From Anaerolineales bacterium (GTDB lineage: Bacteria; Chloroflexota; Anaerolineae; Anaerolineales; UBA4823), in contig JAFGQI010000068.1 in NCBI GenBank assembly GCA_016935755.1, positions 1-54,510 on the forward strand: a stretch of DNA of 54,510 nucleotides, given 5' to 3'. Every line of letters begins with the position of its first letter. Position 1 is the first letter of the stretch. The position numbers and the translations under genes are program-made. Shown here piece after piece: positions 1-7,587 of the stretch. The notes under the pieces were generated by a model. That model was not told the DNA's origin. It searched no databases and saw only the letters and a list, made by a program, of their open reading frames with translations.

Positions 1-410
1 CCTTCCCAGCCGTAAAAGCGCAGATACATGGTCAGGCTGGCCGGGCCGCAGTTGTTGATGTCCTGCTTCTCATATTTGGGGGCCGGCAGGATGACCTGGC
101 CCGGGATCGGAGTTGGCGTTGGTGTGGTGGTGGGGGTGTATATGGGGGTGGGGGTGGCGATCGCCTCAGGGGTCAGGGTGGGGGACTCTTTGGGGGAACT
201 GGTCTGCTCGACAGCCGACCTGCCGGCTGGAGCGCCAGCCGGGGTGGGGGCAGAATCCATGGGCTGAACCAGGCCGCGCAGATAGGTGAGGGCAAAATCA
301 AGCCGCCAGGAGAGCCGGCTGTGCACAGGGGGCAGCCAGTAAACGAATCCTGCGATCATAACGAGACCGGCGATTCCCAGCAGCACTCGAGGGATGGTTA
401 AATGGCGCAT
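1..410 (-). CDS. C39-like peptidase, N-terminal part (gene cut by window edge)
   Basis: An open frame starts at the ATG at 408-410 on the minus strand and runs off the left edge; about 136 codons are visible. Residues about 5-25 are hydrophobic (one membrane anchor or uncleaved signal). A long Pro/Thr/Ala linker follows, then near the edge the motif NCGPASLTMYLRFYGW. This matches the start of the papain-like C39/C39_2 peptidase fold, where the Cys is the catalytic nucleophile (family knowledge). The protein is probably an extracytoplasmic peptidase or peptidase-like domain on a stalk. The catalytic His and Asp lie outside the window. It is divergent from miaB. Confidence 0.7.
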   Translation of the reverse strand, partial: MRHLTIPRVLLGIAGLVMIAGFVYWLPPVHSRLSWRLDFALTYLRGLVQPMDSAPTPAGAPAGRSAVEQTSSPKESPTLTPEAIATPTPIYTPTTTPTPTPIPGQVILPAPKYEKQDINNCGPASLTMYLRFYGWE

Positions 411-470
411 GGCGGCTATTTTACCTCAGTTCTGGGACATGCGCCGGGCGCTCGAGCGGGTGGAGTCTGA

Positions 471-476
471 TATAAT
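471..476 (+). promoter_or_regulatory. -10 box directly upstream of miaB
   Basis: A perfect TATAAT ends 9 bases before the miaB ATG. No Shine-Dalgarno sequence lies between them and no good -35 hexamer is visible at 17 bases. The spacing implies a transcript with almost no leader. Confidence 0.45.
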
Positions 477-485
477 GGGGCGATT

Positions 486-1868
486 ATGGATAAGAAGTAT
501 CACATTTGGACCGAAGGCTGTCAGATGAACGTGGCGGATTCGCTGCGGGTGGCTTCTTCCCTGGAGCATCTGGGCTACCGGGCAGCGCCGCGCGCCGAAG
601 AGGCCGATGTAATTGTGCTGAATACGTGCGTGGTGCGCCAAAGCGCAGAAGATAAGGCATATGGACGGCTGCACTCTTTGCGCCCGCTGAAAACCCAGCG
701 CCCTGACCTGGTGATCAACCTGATGGGCTGTCTGGTGGGCGTGAAAGGCTATGAGCGGCTAAAGCAAAGGTTCCCGTATGTAGACGTATTTTCGCCCCCT
801 TCGGATCCCGGCCCGCTGGTGGCATTTCTCACCCAGGGTGAGAGCCGCGAGCTGGAGCAGGCTGAGACCCATCAGCGCTTCGCGGCCATGGACGGCGATC
901 TGCTCCTGCCGCTGGATGAGCGCGGCAGGCTGGTGGCTTCGTATGTCGCGGTGGTGCTGGGATGTTCACATGCCTGTACCTACTGCATCATCCCCTACCG
1001 GCGAGGGGTGGAGCGCAGCCGGGGCGTAGATGAAATCCTGGCGGAGGTGCGCTCCCTGGTATCTCAGGGAGTAAAAGAGATCACTCTGTTGGGCCAGATT
1101 GTAGACCGCTATGGCAAGGACCTCCCCGATGGAACAGGCCTGGAGGGGCTGCTGCGCCTGGCGGCTGAAGTGGACGGGCTGGAGCGGATCCGTTTTTTGA
1201 CCTCGCACCCCAGCTGGATGACGGACAGCCTGCTGGAGACGGTGGCTGAGCTGCCCAAGGTTATGCCGCACATCGAGGTTCCGGTGCAGGCGGGGGATGA
1301 CCAGGTTCTGGAAAATATGAAACGCGGCTATACCGCCGATAATTACCGCCGCCTGGTGGAGCGCATCCGCCAGCGCATCCCGGGCGTGGCGATCGCCACG
1401 GACATCATCGTGGGTTTCCCGGGCGAAACCCAGGCGCAGTTCCAGCGGACGGTTGATCTATTGGCAGAATTGAAGCTGGATGTGGCCCACCTGGCGCGTT
1501 ATTCGCCCCGGCCAGGGACGGTGTCCGAACGGCGGATGAAGAACGACGTCCCGGAAACCGAGAAATGGCGGCGCTTCCGCCTGCTGGAGGATCTGCAAGA
1601 GAGCATCGCGGCTGAGATCAATGCTCGTTATCTGGGGGAGAGGGTTGAAGTGCTGTTCGAGGAGCAGGTGCGCGGGCGCTGGCGCGGTCGCACCCCGACC
1701 AACAAACTGGTTTTCTGCGAGACGAACGAAAACCTGCGCGGCCAGGCCAGGCAGGTGGTGATCACCTGGACAGGGCCGTGGTCCATGCAGGGACGGCTGC
1801 CGGGCGCACCGGCTGCTGCTCTGCCGGTTTCGCAGGCTGTGGATCAGCTTTCTGGGGGCGGTTCCTGA
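486..1868 (+). CDS. miaB: tRNA-2-methylthio-N6-dimethylallyladenosine synthase MiaB
   Basis: 460 aa radical-SAM methylthiotransferase that adds a 2-methylthio group to i6A37 of tRNAs reading UNN codons. The N-terminal UPF0004 domain shows its three cluster cysteines (TEGCQMN, NTCVV, MGCLVG). The radical-SAM cluster is CSHACTYC near residue 160, and a C-terminal TRAM-like region with basic residues follows from about residue 375. Length and order are typical. MiaB is preferred over MtaB or RimO because of the TEGCQMN start; RimO is separately present at 5110. The 3' end overlaps recO on the other strand by 25 bases, so the two genes converge tail to tail. Confidence 0.92.
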   Translation: MDKKYHIWTEGCQMNVADSLRVASSLEHLGYRAAPRAEEADVIVLNTCVVRQSAEDKAYGRLHSLRPLKTQRPDLVINLMGCLVGVKGYERLKQRFPYVDVFSPPSDPGPLVAFLTQGESRELEQAETHQRFAAMDGDLLLPLDERGRLVASYVAVVLGCSHACTYCIIPYRRGVERSRGVDEILAEVRSLVSQGVKEITLLGQIVDRYGKDLPDGTGLEGLLRLAAEVDGLERIRFLTSHPSWMTDSLLETVAELPKVMPHIEVPVQAGDDQVLENMKRGYTADNYRRLVERIRQRIPGVAIATDIIVGFPGETQAQFQRTVDLLAELKLDVAHLARYSPRPGTVSERRMKNDVPETEKWRRFRLLEDLQESIAAEINARYLGERVEVLFEEQVRGRWRGRTPTNKLVFCETNENLRGQARQVVITWTGPWSMQGRLPGAPAAALPVSQAVDQLSGGGS

Positions 1869-2809
1869 GCATCACCCGTCTCTGAGGGGGTATCACGCAG
1901 GTTCTGCCTGACCCGGCGGATGAACGAAGGCGTGTTCAGGCCGCGCTCTAAGACATAGGTGATGTAGCCCTGCATAATTCCTTCCAACTCCCGGTTCAAG
2001 ATTGGGGTCAGGACAGCCCGGGCAGCCTCGGCATAGCTGCTGCGCTGGAAATGGCGCAGATACTTGAGGGCTTTCATCGAGATAGGCCTGGCCGCGCTGG
2101 CCGGGTGGGGTTCGCTCTCTACCAGATCATCGTGGTCTGCAGGTCTATTCAGCGCGGCTGAGGGGGAACCGCAGGTGGGGCAGAGCACGCCCCCCTGACG
2201 GGGTGAAAAATACTGGTCTTGAGGCAGGATTTCCGCGCCGCAGACGGTGCAGGTGAACAATTGGGGGCGAAAACCGACAAAATCCAGCAGGCGCATTTCG
2301 TAGTAGCGCACCGCCAGCTCGGGGGAGCCGCGCCCGACGGTTTGGGCTGGCGAGGACGAAGCAGGATTCTCCGCCTGGCTCAGGCGTTCCAGCGTGTCGG
2401 TCAGCAGGCGGTATAAGGCGCGATTTTCTTTAGCAGAGGTTAGTGAAGCCTCCTCAAAGGTGAAACGATCGAGGAGTTCAACGATATAGGAGGCATAAGT
2501 GGTGCGCAGCAAGCTGTCGCGCAGCGGCAGGTAAGCGTCGACCGTATCGGCCTGGGTGATCAGGGGCAGATCGCGCCCACGCGCCAGCAGCAAGTTCACC
2601 CTGGTAAAGGGTTCCAGATGCCCGGCTTTGCGAGAGCGAGGTTTGCGCACGCCTTTGGCAACGGCGCGGAGTTTGCCCATTTCTCGGGTGAAGAGCCAGA
2701 TCAGGCGGTCGGCTTCGCCCCAGTCGGTATGGCGCAGGACCACAGCCTCCAGGCGAAACAGGCGCTGGCGGCGGGTTGACTGGGGGGCTGGCGGGTTGAT
2801 ATCGGACAT
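1844..2809 (-). CDS. recO: DNA repair protein RecO
   Basis: 321 aa. RecO loads RecA with RecR in the RecF recombination-repair pathway. The N-terminal OB-fold is recognisable (EAVVLRHTDWGEADRLIWLF, followed by a basic KGVRKPRSRK stretch). The helical C-terminal half carries a zinc-finger-like pair, CTVC and CPTC, near residues 185 and 210. It is longer than the usual 240-260 aa because of a linker around residues 140-160 and a C-terminal tail rich in Pro, Glu and Asp. The start is the first in-frame ATG; it lies 6 bases from a TATAAT on the minus strand with no ribosome-binding site, suggesting leaderless translation. Confidence 0.9.
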   Translation of the reverse strand: MSDINPPAPQSTRRQRLFRLEAVVLRHTDWGEADRLIWLFTREMGKLRAVAKGVRKPRSRKAGHLEPFTRVNLLLARGRDLPLITQADTVDAYLPLRDSLLRTTYASYIVELLDRFTFEEASLTSAKENRALYRLLTDTLERLSQAENPASSSPAQTVGRGSPELAVRYYEMRLLDFVGFRPQLFTCTVCGAEILPQDQYFSPRQGGVLCPTCGSPSAALNRPADHDDLVESEPHPASAARPISMKALKYLRHFQRSSYAEAARAVLTPILNRELEGIMQGYITYVLERGLNTPSFIRRVRQNLRDTPSETGDAQEPPPES

Positions 2810-2815
2810 GGAATG

Positions 2816-2845
2816 ATTATATCAATGTAAGCTCTTCTCCTGCAA
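2816..2845 (-). promoter_or_regulatory. recO promoter, leaderless type
   Basis: On the minus strand a perfect TATAAT (2816-2821) lies 6 bases upstream of the recO ATG. A weak -35 (TTGCAG, 2840-2845) is 18 bases further up. The expected transcription start would fall at or within a base or two of the start codon. Confidence 0.45.
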
Positions 2846-2857
2846 TGATTCTGGCAC

Positions 2858-2886
2858 TTGACGCAATGCAGCAGGGTTGGTAAAAT
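2858..2886 (+). promoter_or_regulatory. rplI promoter (sigma-70 type)
   Basis: TTGACG (2858-2863), 17-base spacer, TAAAAT (2881-2886). Both hexamers differ from consensus by one base. It gives rplI a leader of about 95 bases and is divergent from the recO promoter. Confidence 0.65.
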
Positions 2887-2986
2887 CAGCGGGCCTGGGC
2901 GTGGTACCCTTCGCCCAGATCAGACGCGATTCAATATCGCCCGCAGGTTTGCGGAATATTCAAAGCTTTGAAAGGGCTTGACGAAA

Positions 2987-3580
2987 ATGAAGGTGCTTTT
3001 AATCAAGGATGTTTACAAATTAGGCCGTGCAGGAGAGGTTAAGCGAGTTGCGGATGGGTATGGTCGCAACTTCTTGCTCCCGCAGGGACTGGCTGTGCTG
3101 GCGACGCCCAGCGCGCTCAAGATGGTGGAAAGTGTGCGTGCTCAGGCTAACGATCGCCGGGCAGTCGCCAATAAGGAAATGAGCGGCATCGCCGAAATTC
3201 TATCGCGCGTGACCCTGACATTTGCCGCCAAGGCAGGCGAGACAGGTAAGCTGTATGGCTCGATCACCCCGCAGATGATCGCGGAGGCCATTAAGCAGAA
3301 GACCGAAATTGAAATCAGCCGGCGCCAGATGGACCTTGAGCCCATCCGAGTCTTGGGGACATTCAAGGTGCACATTCGCCTGACGATGGACCTGGTTCCT
3401 GAAGTGACGGTGATTGTCCACCGGGAAGGTGAAAACCCGATGATGGCTGAAGCGGAGAAAGAAGAAGAGCGGCCTGCACCCGCTGAAGCTAAGGTTGAGG
3501 AAGTGGAAGCCCTGGCTGAAACTGAAGCCCAGGTTGAAGAAGTGGAAGCCATCACCGAGCCTGAGGCCTCTGCCGAATAA
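2987..3580 (+). CDS. rplI: 50S ribosomal protein bL9 with acidic C-terminal extension
   Basis: 197 aa from the ATG at 2987. An in-frame TTG lies three codons upstream, but the ATG gives the family start [17 protein letters not shown], with AAAGGG upstream as ribosome-binding site. Residues 1-50 are the L9 N-domain that binds 23S rRNA ([14 protein letters not shown]). The long helix and C-domain run to about residue 150. The remaining 45 or so residues are Glu/Ala-rich and contain a 13-residue tandem repeat; normal L9 (about 150 aa) ends before this tail. Confidence 0.93.
   Translation: MKVLLIKDVYKLGRAGEVKRVADGYGRNFLLPQGLAVLATPSALKMVESVRAQANDRRAVANKEMSGIAEILSRVTLTFAAKAGETGKLYGSITPQMIAEAIKQKTEIEISRRQMDLEPIRVLGTFKVHIRLTMDLVPEVTVIVHREGENPMMAEAEKEEERPAPAEAKVEEVEALAETEAQVEEVEAITEPEASAE
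3492..3569 (+). repeat. tandem repeat, 2 x 39 bp, inside rplI
   Basis: Two adjacent in-frame copies (3492-3530 and 3531-3569) encode [12 protein letters not shown] and [12 protein letters not shown] with one preceding residue each. The DNA copies share the run GTTGA-GAAGTGGAAGCC with one difference. It lengthens the acidic tail of L9. Confidence 0.7.
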
Positions 3581-3664
3581 GACCAAGTCGTATCAACGGT
3601 ACCCTTTACCGCCTGGGGGCGACCTGGACAACCGGTTTTTTATGCCGACAACGGACGTGCCCCG

Positions 3665-5098
3665 ATGAGCACTACAACGGCAGCAAGCACTGCAGTTGGT
3701 CTGCAGCTTCGCCGGGAACGAGAGAGACGTTCGCTTTCGCTGGAACAGGTCTCCCAAGCCACGCGCATACGCGTGCGTTATCTGCAGGCAATCGAGTCTG
3801 GAGAGCTGGACTCGCTGCCTTCCATGGCGCAGGCGCGCGGCTTCTTGCGAGCGTATGCCGGCTTCTTGAAGCTCGATGCGCAGGCGCTGCTGGATGCCCT
3901 GAATCCCCCGGCTGCTGAGCAGGGTGAAGAACTGGCGAAACGCCCTGCGGCGAACATCCCGGTTTCAAATATCCCGGCTTCAAGTCTTCCTGAAATAAGT
4001 ACTCCTATTTTAAGTGATCTTGCTGACTCCCCACAACCAGAGGAATCAGCCTCCAGCCCGGCGGCAGTCGCTGAAGAACAGCCGCCGGGCAGCCCAGGCG
4101 CGGCCCCTGTGGTCGAGGCAGCGCCCGCGCCAGACCCAGGGCGGGAAGCTTTCCTTGAAATAGGCAAACGATTACAGCGCCAGCGCGAACTGCTGGGTCT
4201 CTCGCTGGATGATGTTGTCCGCTACACCCACCTGAGGCATCATTATCTGCAGGCTTTGGAGGCGGGCAACCTGGATGCTCTGCCCTCTCCTGTGCAGGGT
4301 CGGGGCATGTTGAATAACTACGCAGCATTTTTAGGCCTGGATCATGAGGCGATATTGCTGCTTTTCGCGGAGGGGTTACAGGCCCGTCTGGGGGCCAGGC
4401 AGGCGGCCCGGCAGGAGGGGCGCCCGCGACCGGAGCGCCGTGAGCCTGTGCTGCCGCTGGCTCTGCGCAGGCTTTTCTCCCTGGATATTTTGATCGGGGT
4501 GTTGGTGGTGGGTTTAATCATCGCTTTTGTTGGCTGGGGGGCAATTCGGATCTACACCATGCGTTCGGAGCAGGAAGCAACGCCGACCGCGCCCTCTATC
4601 GCCGACATATTACTGGCATCGGCAACGCCGACGGTGACCTTTACTCCCGCTCCGGTGACCCCAACCAGCCAATTGCTGCTGCCACCGGCGGCGGCGACGA
4701 TTACATTGATGGGCGTTCCACTCGAACAGGACCTGCAGGGCAAGGTGCAGGTTTACATCACAGTGAACCAACGGGCCTGGATGCGGGTGGCAGTTGATGG
4801 AAAAGTAGAATTCGAGGGGAGAGTGGTGCCGGGAAGCGCGTATCCATTTGTGGGTGAATCCCAGGTGGAAATCATCACCGGCAACGGCGCAGCCCTGCAG
4901 ATTTTTTATAATCAGCAGGATTTAGGACCAATGGGCAATTTTGGCGAGGTGGTCAACCGCATCTTCACCCTGCAAGGGGTCTTCTTGCCAACCGCGACGA
5001 TCACTCCAACACCAACGATCACCCCACTGGTATCGCCAACCCCAACGGCAACTTCCACCCTTCCGCCGGCGCAGGTGACAGCTCCGGCTATCCCGTAA
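3665..5098 (+). CDS. RodZ-like membrane protein with two helix-turn-helix domains
   Basis: 477 aa. Two HTH_25 (RodZ-type, Xre-like) domains occupy about residues 10-78 and 160-238; both carry the pattern LSLE/DxV...T.IR/LRxxYLQAIE/ALExGxLDxLPS...GxLxxYAxFLxLD. A Pro/Ala/Ser linker separates them. One transmembrane segment lies at about 272-297. After it come a Thr/Pro linker, a DUF4115-like beta domain (about 355-440) and a Thr/Pro tail. RodZ normally has one HTH, used to bind MreB in the elongasome. The first start is an ATG at 3665 following a weak GACGTGCC stretch. It may form an operon with rimO, 11 bases downstream. The exact role is inferred. Confidence 0.8.
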   Translation: MSTTTAASTAVGLQLRRERERRSLSLEQVSQATRIRVRYLQAIESGELDSLPSMAQARGFLRAYAGFLKLDAQALLDALNPPAAEQGEELAKRPAANIPVSNIPASSLPEISTPILSDLADSPQPEESASSPAAVAEEQPPGSPGAAPVVEAAPAPDPGREAFLEIGKRLQRQRELLGLSLDDVVRYTHLRHHYLQALEAGNLDALPSPVQGRGMLNNYAAFLGLDHEAILLLFAEGLQARLGARQAARQEGRPRPERREPVLPLALRRLFSLDILIGVLVVGLIIAFVGWGAIRIYTMRSEQEATPTAPSIADILLASATPTVTFTPAPVTPTSQLLLPPAAATITLMGVPLEQDLQGKVQVYITVNQRAWMRVAVDGKVEFEGRVVPGSAYPFVGESQVEIITGNGAALQIFYNQQDLGPMGNFGEVVNRIFTLQGVFLPTATITPTPTITPLVSPTPTATSTLPPAQVTAPAIP

Positions 5099-5109
5099 AG
5101 CGAACCCAG

Positions 5110-6492
5110 ATGCAGGTAAAAACATTCCACCTGGTTTCCCTGGGCTGTGCGAAAAACACGGTGGACTCTGAGTCGATGGCGCAATTATTGGTTCGCTCTG
5201 GCTTTCGGTTGATTGATCGACCGGATCAGGCGGAAGTGCTGATCGTCAACACCTGTGGATTTATCGCCCCTGCCAGGGATGAGTCCTACCAGGCGCTGCG
5301 AGAACTGGCCAGCCAGAAACGGAAGGGACAGCTGCTGATCGCGGCGGGCTGCCTGACGCAGCGATACGGCGCCGAGGTTATTCGGCAGGCGCCGGGAGTC
5401 GATGGCATCCTGGGGACGCGCCGCTGGATGGATATTGTGGAGGTGGTAACGGGTTTGCGACAGAGCCAGCACCCGCAGCCGCGGTATCATCTGCCTGAAG
5501 CGCCGACGGTGGGGCGGGATGTGCCAGGGGTAGTTCAGGCGGCGGTGCAAGGCGCCAGCGCCTATCTCAAAATCGCGGACGGCTGCCGCAGGCCGTGCGC
5601 CTTCTGCGCCATACCGCTGATCAAGGGCACCACGGTCAGCCGGCCGATGGAGACGATTTTGCAGGAGGCGCGCCTGTTGGAAGAGATGGGCACGCGAGAA
5701 TTGATTCTGATCGCGCAGGACACGACCGATTATGGTCATGACCTGGGGATGAAGGATGGATTGGCGCAGCTGCTCGAGCAGCTGACCCAGGCTGTCCCTG
5801 GGATTGACTGGATACGGGTTATGTACGCCTACCCCGGCTATGTGACTGACCGATTGATTGAAGTTATCGCGGCGCATAAGCAGATCCTGCCCTATCTGGA
5901 TATGCCGCTGCAGCACGCCCACCCGGATACACTCCGCCGCATGCGCCGTCCGGCAAATATTGAGTGGGTGCACCAAACCCTGGGAAAGATGCGCGCGGCG
6001 CTGCCCGAGCTGGCCCTGCGAACGACGTTTATCGTGGGGTATCCGGGCGAGACGGAGGATGAATTCCAGACCCTGCTGGATTTTATTGACGAAATCCGTT
6101 TTGACCGGGTAGGGACATTTACATTCTCCTTTGAGGAAGGCACTGCCAGCGAGCCGCTGGGCGATCCGATCCCGCCCGAAGTAAAGCAGGAACGGTATGG
6201 CCGGCTGATGGAGCGGCAGCAGTCTATCTCGTTGGAGAAGAATCAGGCCTGGGTCGGGCGATCCCTGGCGGTATTGGTGGAAGGCAGCGGCGAGGGGCTG
6301 TCCCTTGGGCGCAGCTACCGCGATGCGCCGGAAATCGATGGTATGGTAGTCGTGGAAGGCGAGCTGCCGGTGGGAGAAATTCTGCCGGTGCGCATCACCG
6401 GCGCGATGGTTTATGACCTGAGCGGCATCCCGGAAGCGAGCCGATTTTTATCTACGGGGAAGTCCCCTTTCACCAGGTTCAATACGGTTTGA
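5110..6492 (+). CDS. rimO: Ribosomal protein uS12 methylthiotransferase RimO
   Basis: 460 aa radical-SAM methylthiotransferase that modifies a conserved Asp of ribosomal protein S12. The start LVSLGCAKNTVDSE is diagnostic for RimO. Cluster cysteines of the UPF0004 domain are in SLGCAKN, NTCGFI and AAGCLTQ. The radical-SAM motif CRRPCAFC lies near residue 160. A C-terminal TRAM domain runs from about residue 375. It starts 11 bases after the RodZ-like gene with no clear Shine-Dalgarno, suggesting coupled translation. Confidence 0.93.
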   Translation: MQVKTFHLVSLGCAKNTVDSESMAQLLVRSGFRLIDRPDQAEVLIVNTCGFIAPARDESYQALRELASQKRKGQLLIAAGCLTQRYGAEVIRQAPGVDGILGTRRWMDIVEVVTGLRQSQHPQPRYHLPEAPTVGRDVPGVVQAAVQGASAYLKIADGCRRPCAFCAIPLIKGTTVSRPMETILQEARLLEEMGTRELILIAQDTTDYGHDLGMKDGLAQLLEQLTQAVPGIDWIRVMYAYPGYVTDRLIEVIAAHKQILPYLDMPLQHAHPDTLRRMRRPANIEWVHQTLGKMRAALPELALRTTFIVGYPGETEDEFQTLLDFIDEIRFDRVGTFTFSFEEGTASEPLGDPIPPEVKQERYGRLMERQQSISLEKNQAWVGRSLAVLVEGSGEGLSLGRSYRDAPEIDGMVVVEGELPVGEILPVRITGAMVYDLSGIPEASRFLSTGKSPFTRFNTV

Positions 6493-6562
6493 TGATCCAG
6501 GACTCACAGCATATCCGCCTGGGCATAAAACAAATCCACCAGGCAATAAAGGAAAAGACATC

Positions 6563-7573
6563 ATGACAGACCCGAACTTCTCCGCGGCGCCCTATGCCGC
6601 CGAAATTCAATTCGCCCTGCAGGCCGTGCGCCGGGCGGCGCGGCTGGTGCGCCAGGTGCAGGCCGAACTGGTCACCCCGGCCCTGACCAAGGGCGATCGC
6701 TCACCGGTCACGGTGGCTGATTTTGCTTCGCAGGCTTTGGTGGGATGCCTGCTTTCGCAGTCTTTCCCAGAGGATGGGCTGGTGGCTGAGGAAGATTCTG
6801 AAGCGCTGCGCCAGCCAGATGAGGCCGCCACCCTGGAGCAGGTTGCCCGTTTTGTGAAGAGCGAACTGCCCCAGGCGACACCTGAAGCGGTGTGCGCCTG
6901 GATTGATCACGCCCGGGTGGATTCAGCCCGGCGTTTCTGGACGCTTGACCCGATCGATGGCACCAAGGGCTTTTTACGCGGCGATCAATATGCAGTGGCG
7001 CTGGCGCTGGTGGTGGCTGGACAGGTGCAGGTTGGGGTGTTGGGCTGCCCGAACCTGGTGGGCGGCAGTCAGCCCGACCTGTACGGCCCAGGCTCGCTGG
7101 TGGTGGCGGTGCGCGGCCAGGGAACCTGGACCACCCCGCTGACCGGGGCGGCCGGTTTTGAGCGCCTGCTGGTATCGGGCCAGATTGATCCAGCCCAGGC
7201 GCGCCTGCTGAGATCGTTTGAATCAGGGCACACCAACGTCAGCCAGATAGATGTTTTTGCTCAGGCGCTGGGCATCCAGGCGGCTCCTGTCCGCATGGAC
7301 AGCCAGGCCAAGTACGCGGTGCTGGCGGCGGGAGAGGGAGACCTGCTGCTGCGGCTGCTCTCCCCGGAAAAGCCTGATTACCGCGAAAAAATTTGGGATC
7401 AGGCGGCTGGCTCGCTGGTGCTGGAGGAGGCTGGCGGCTGCATCAGCGACCTGGATGGCAAGGCTTTAGATTTCTCCACCGGGCGGGCGCTGGTCAACAA
7501 TCGCGGCATCCTGGCATCCAATTACCGGCTGCATGACCTGGCGCTGCAGGCGCTGAAGAATATTGGCGCTTAG
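6563..7573 (+). CDS. 3'(2'),5'-bisphosphate nucleotidase, HAL2/CysQ type
   Basis: 336 aa, inositol-monophosphatase superfamily. The metal-binding motif DPIDGTKGFLRGDQYAVALA (near residue 131) and GVLGCPNL after it are typical of HAL2-like enzymes that hydrolyse 3'-phosphoadenosine 5'-phosphate, a by-product of sulfate assimilation. An EED motif is at about residue 75 and the closing motif WDQAAGSLVLEEAGG at about 278. AAAGGAAAAG precedes the ATG. Plain inositol monophosphatase activity is less likely, given the KGFLRG insert and the length. Confidence 0.85.
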   Translation: MTDPNFSAAPYAAEIQFALQAVRRAARLVRQVQAELVTPALTKGDRSPVTVADFASQALVGCLLSQSFPEDGLVAEEDSEALRQPDEAATLEQVARFVKSELPQATPEAVCAWIDHARVDSARRFWTLDPIDGTKGFLRGDQYAVALALVVAGQVQVGVLGCPNLVGGSQPDLYGPGSLVVAVRGQGTWTTPLTGAAGFERLLVSGQIDPAQARLLRSFESGHTNVSQIDVFAQALGIQAAPVRMDSQAKYAVLAAGEGDLLLRLLSPEKPDYREKIWDQAAGSLVLEEAGGCISDLDGKALDFSTGRALVNNRGILASNYRLHDLALQALKNIGA

Positions 7574-7587
7574 ACCTGTGTAAGCTT

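Noticed and set aside
28..267. Plus-strand frame at the left edge with Val/Gly repeats
   Set aside because: It is the reverse of the Pro/Thr linker of the C39-like peptidase read on the minus strand.
5185..5976. 263-codon open frame on the minus strand within rimO
   Set aside because: Antisense to rimO, with Arg/Gln/His-rich composition and no recognisable motif.
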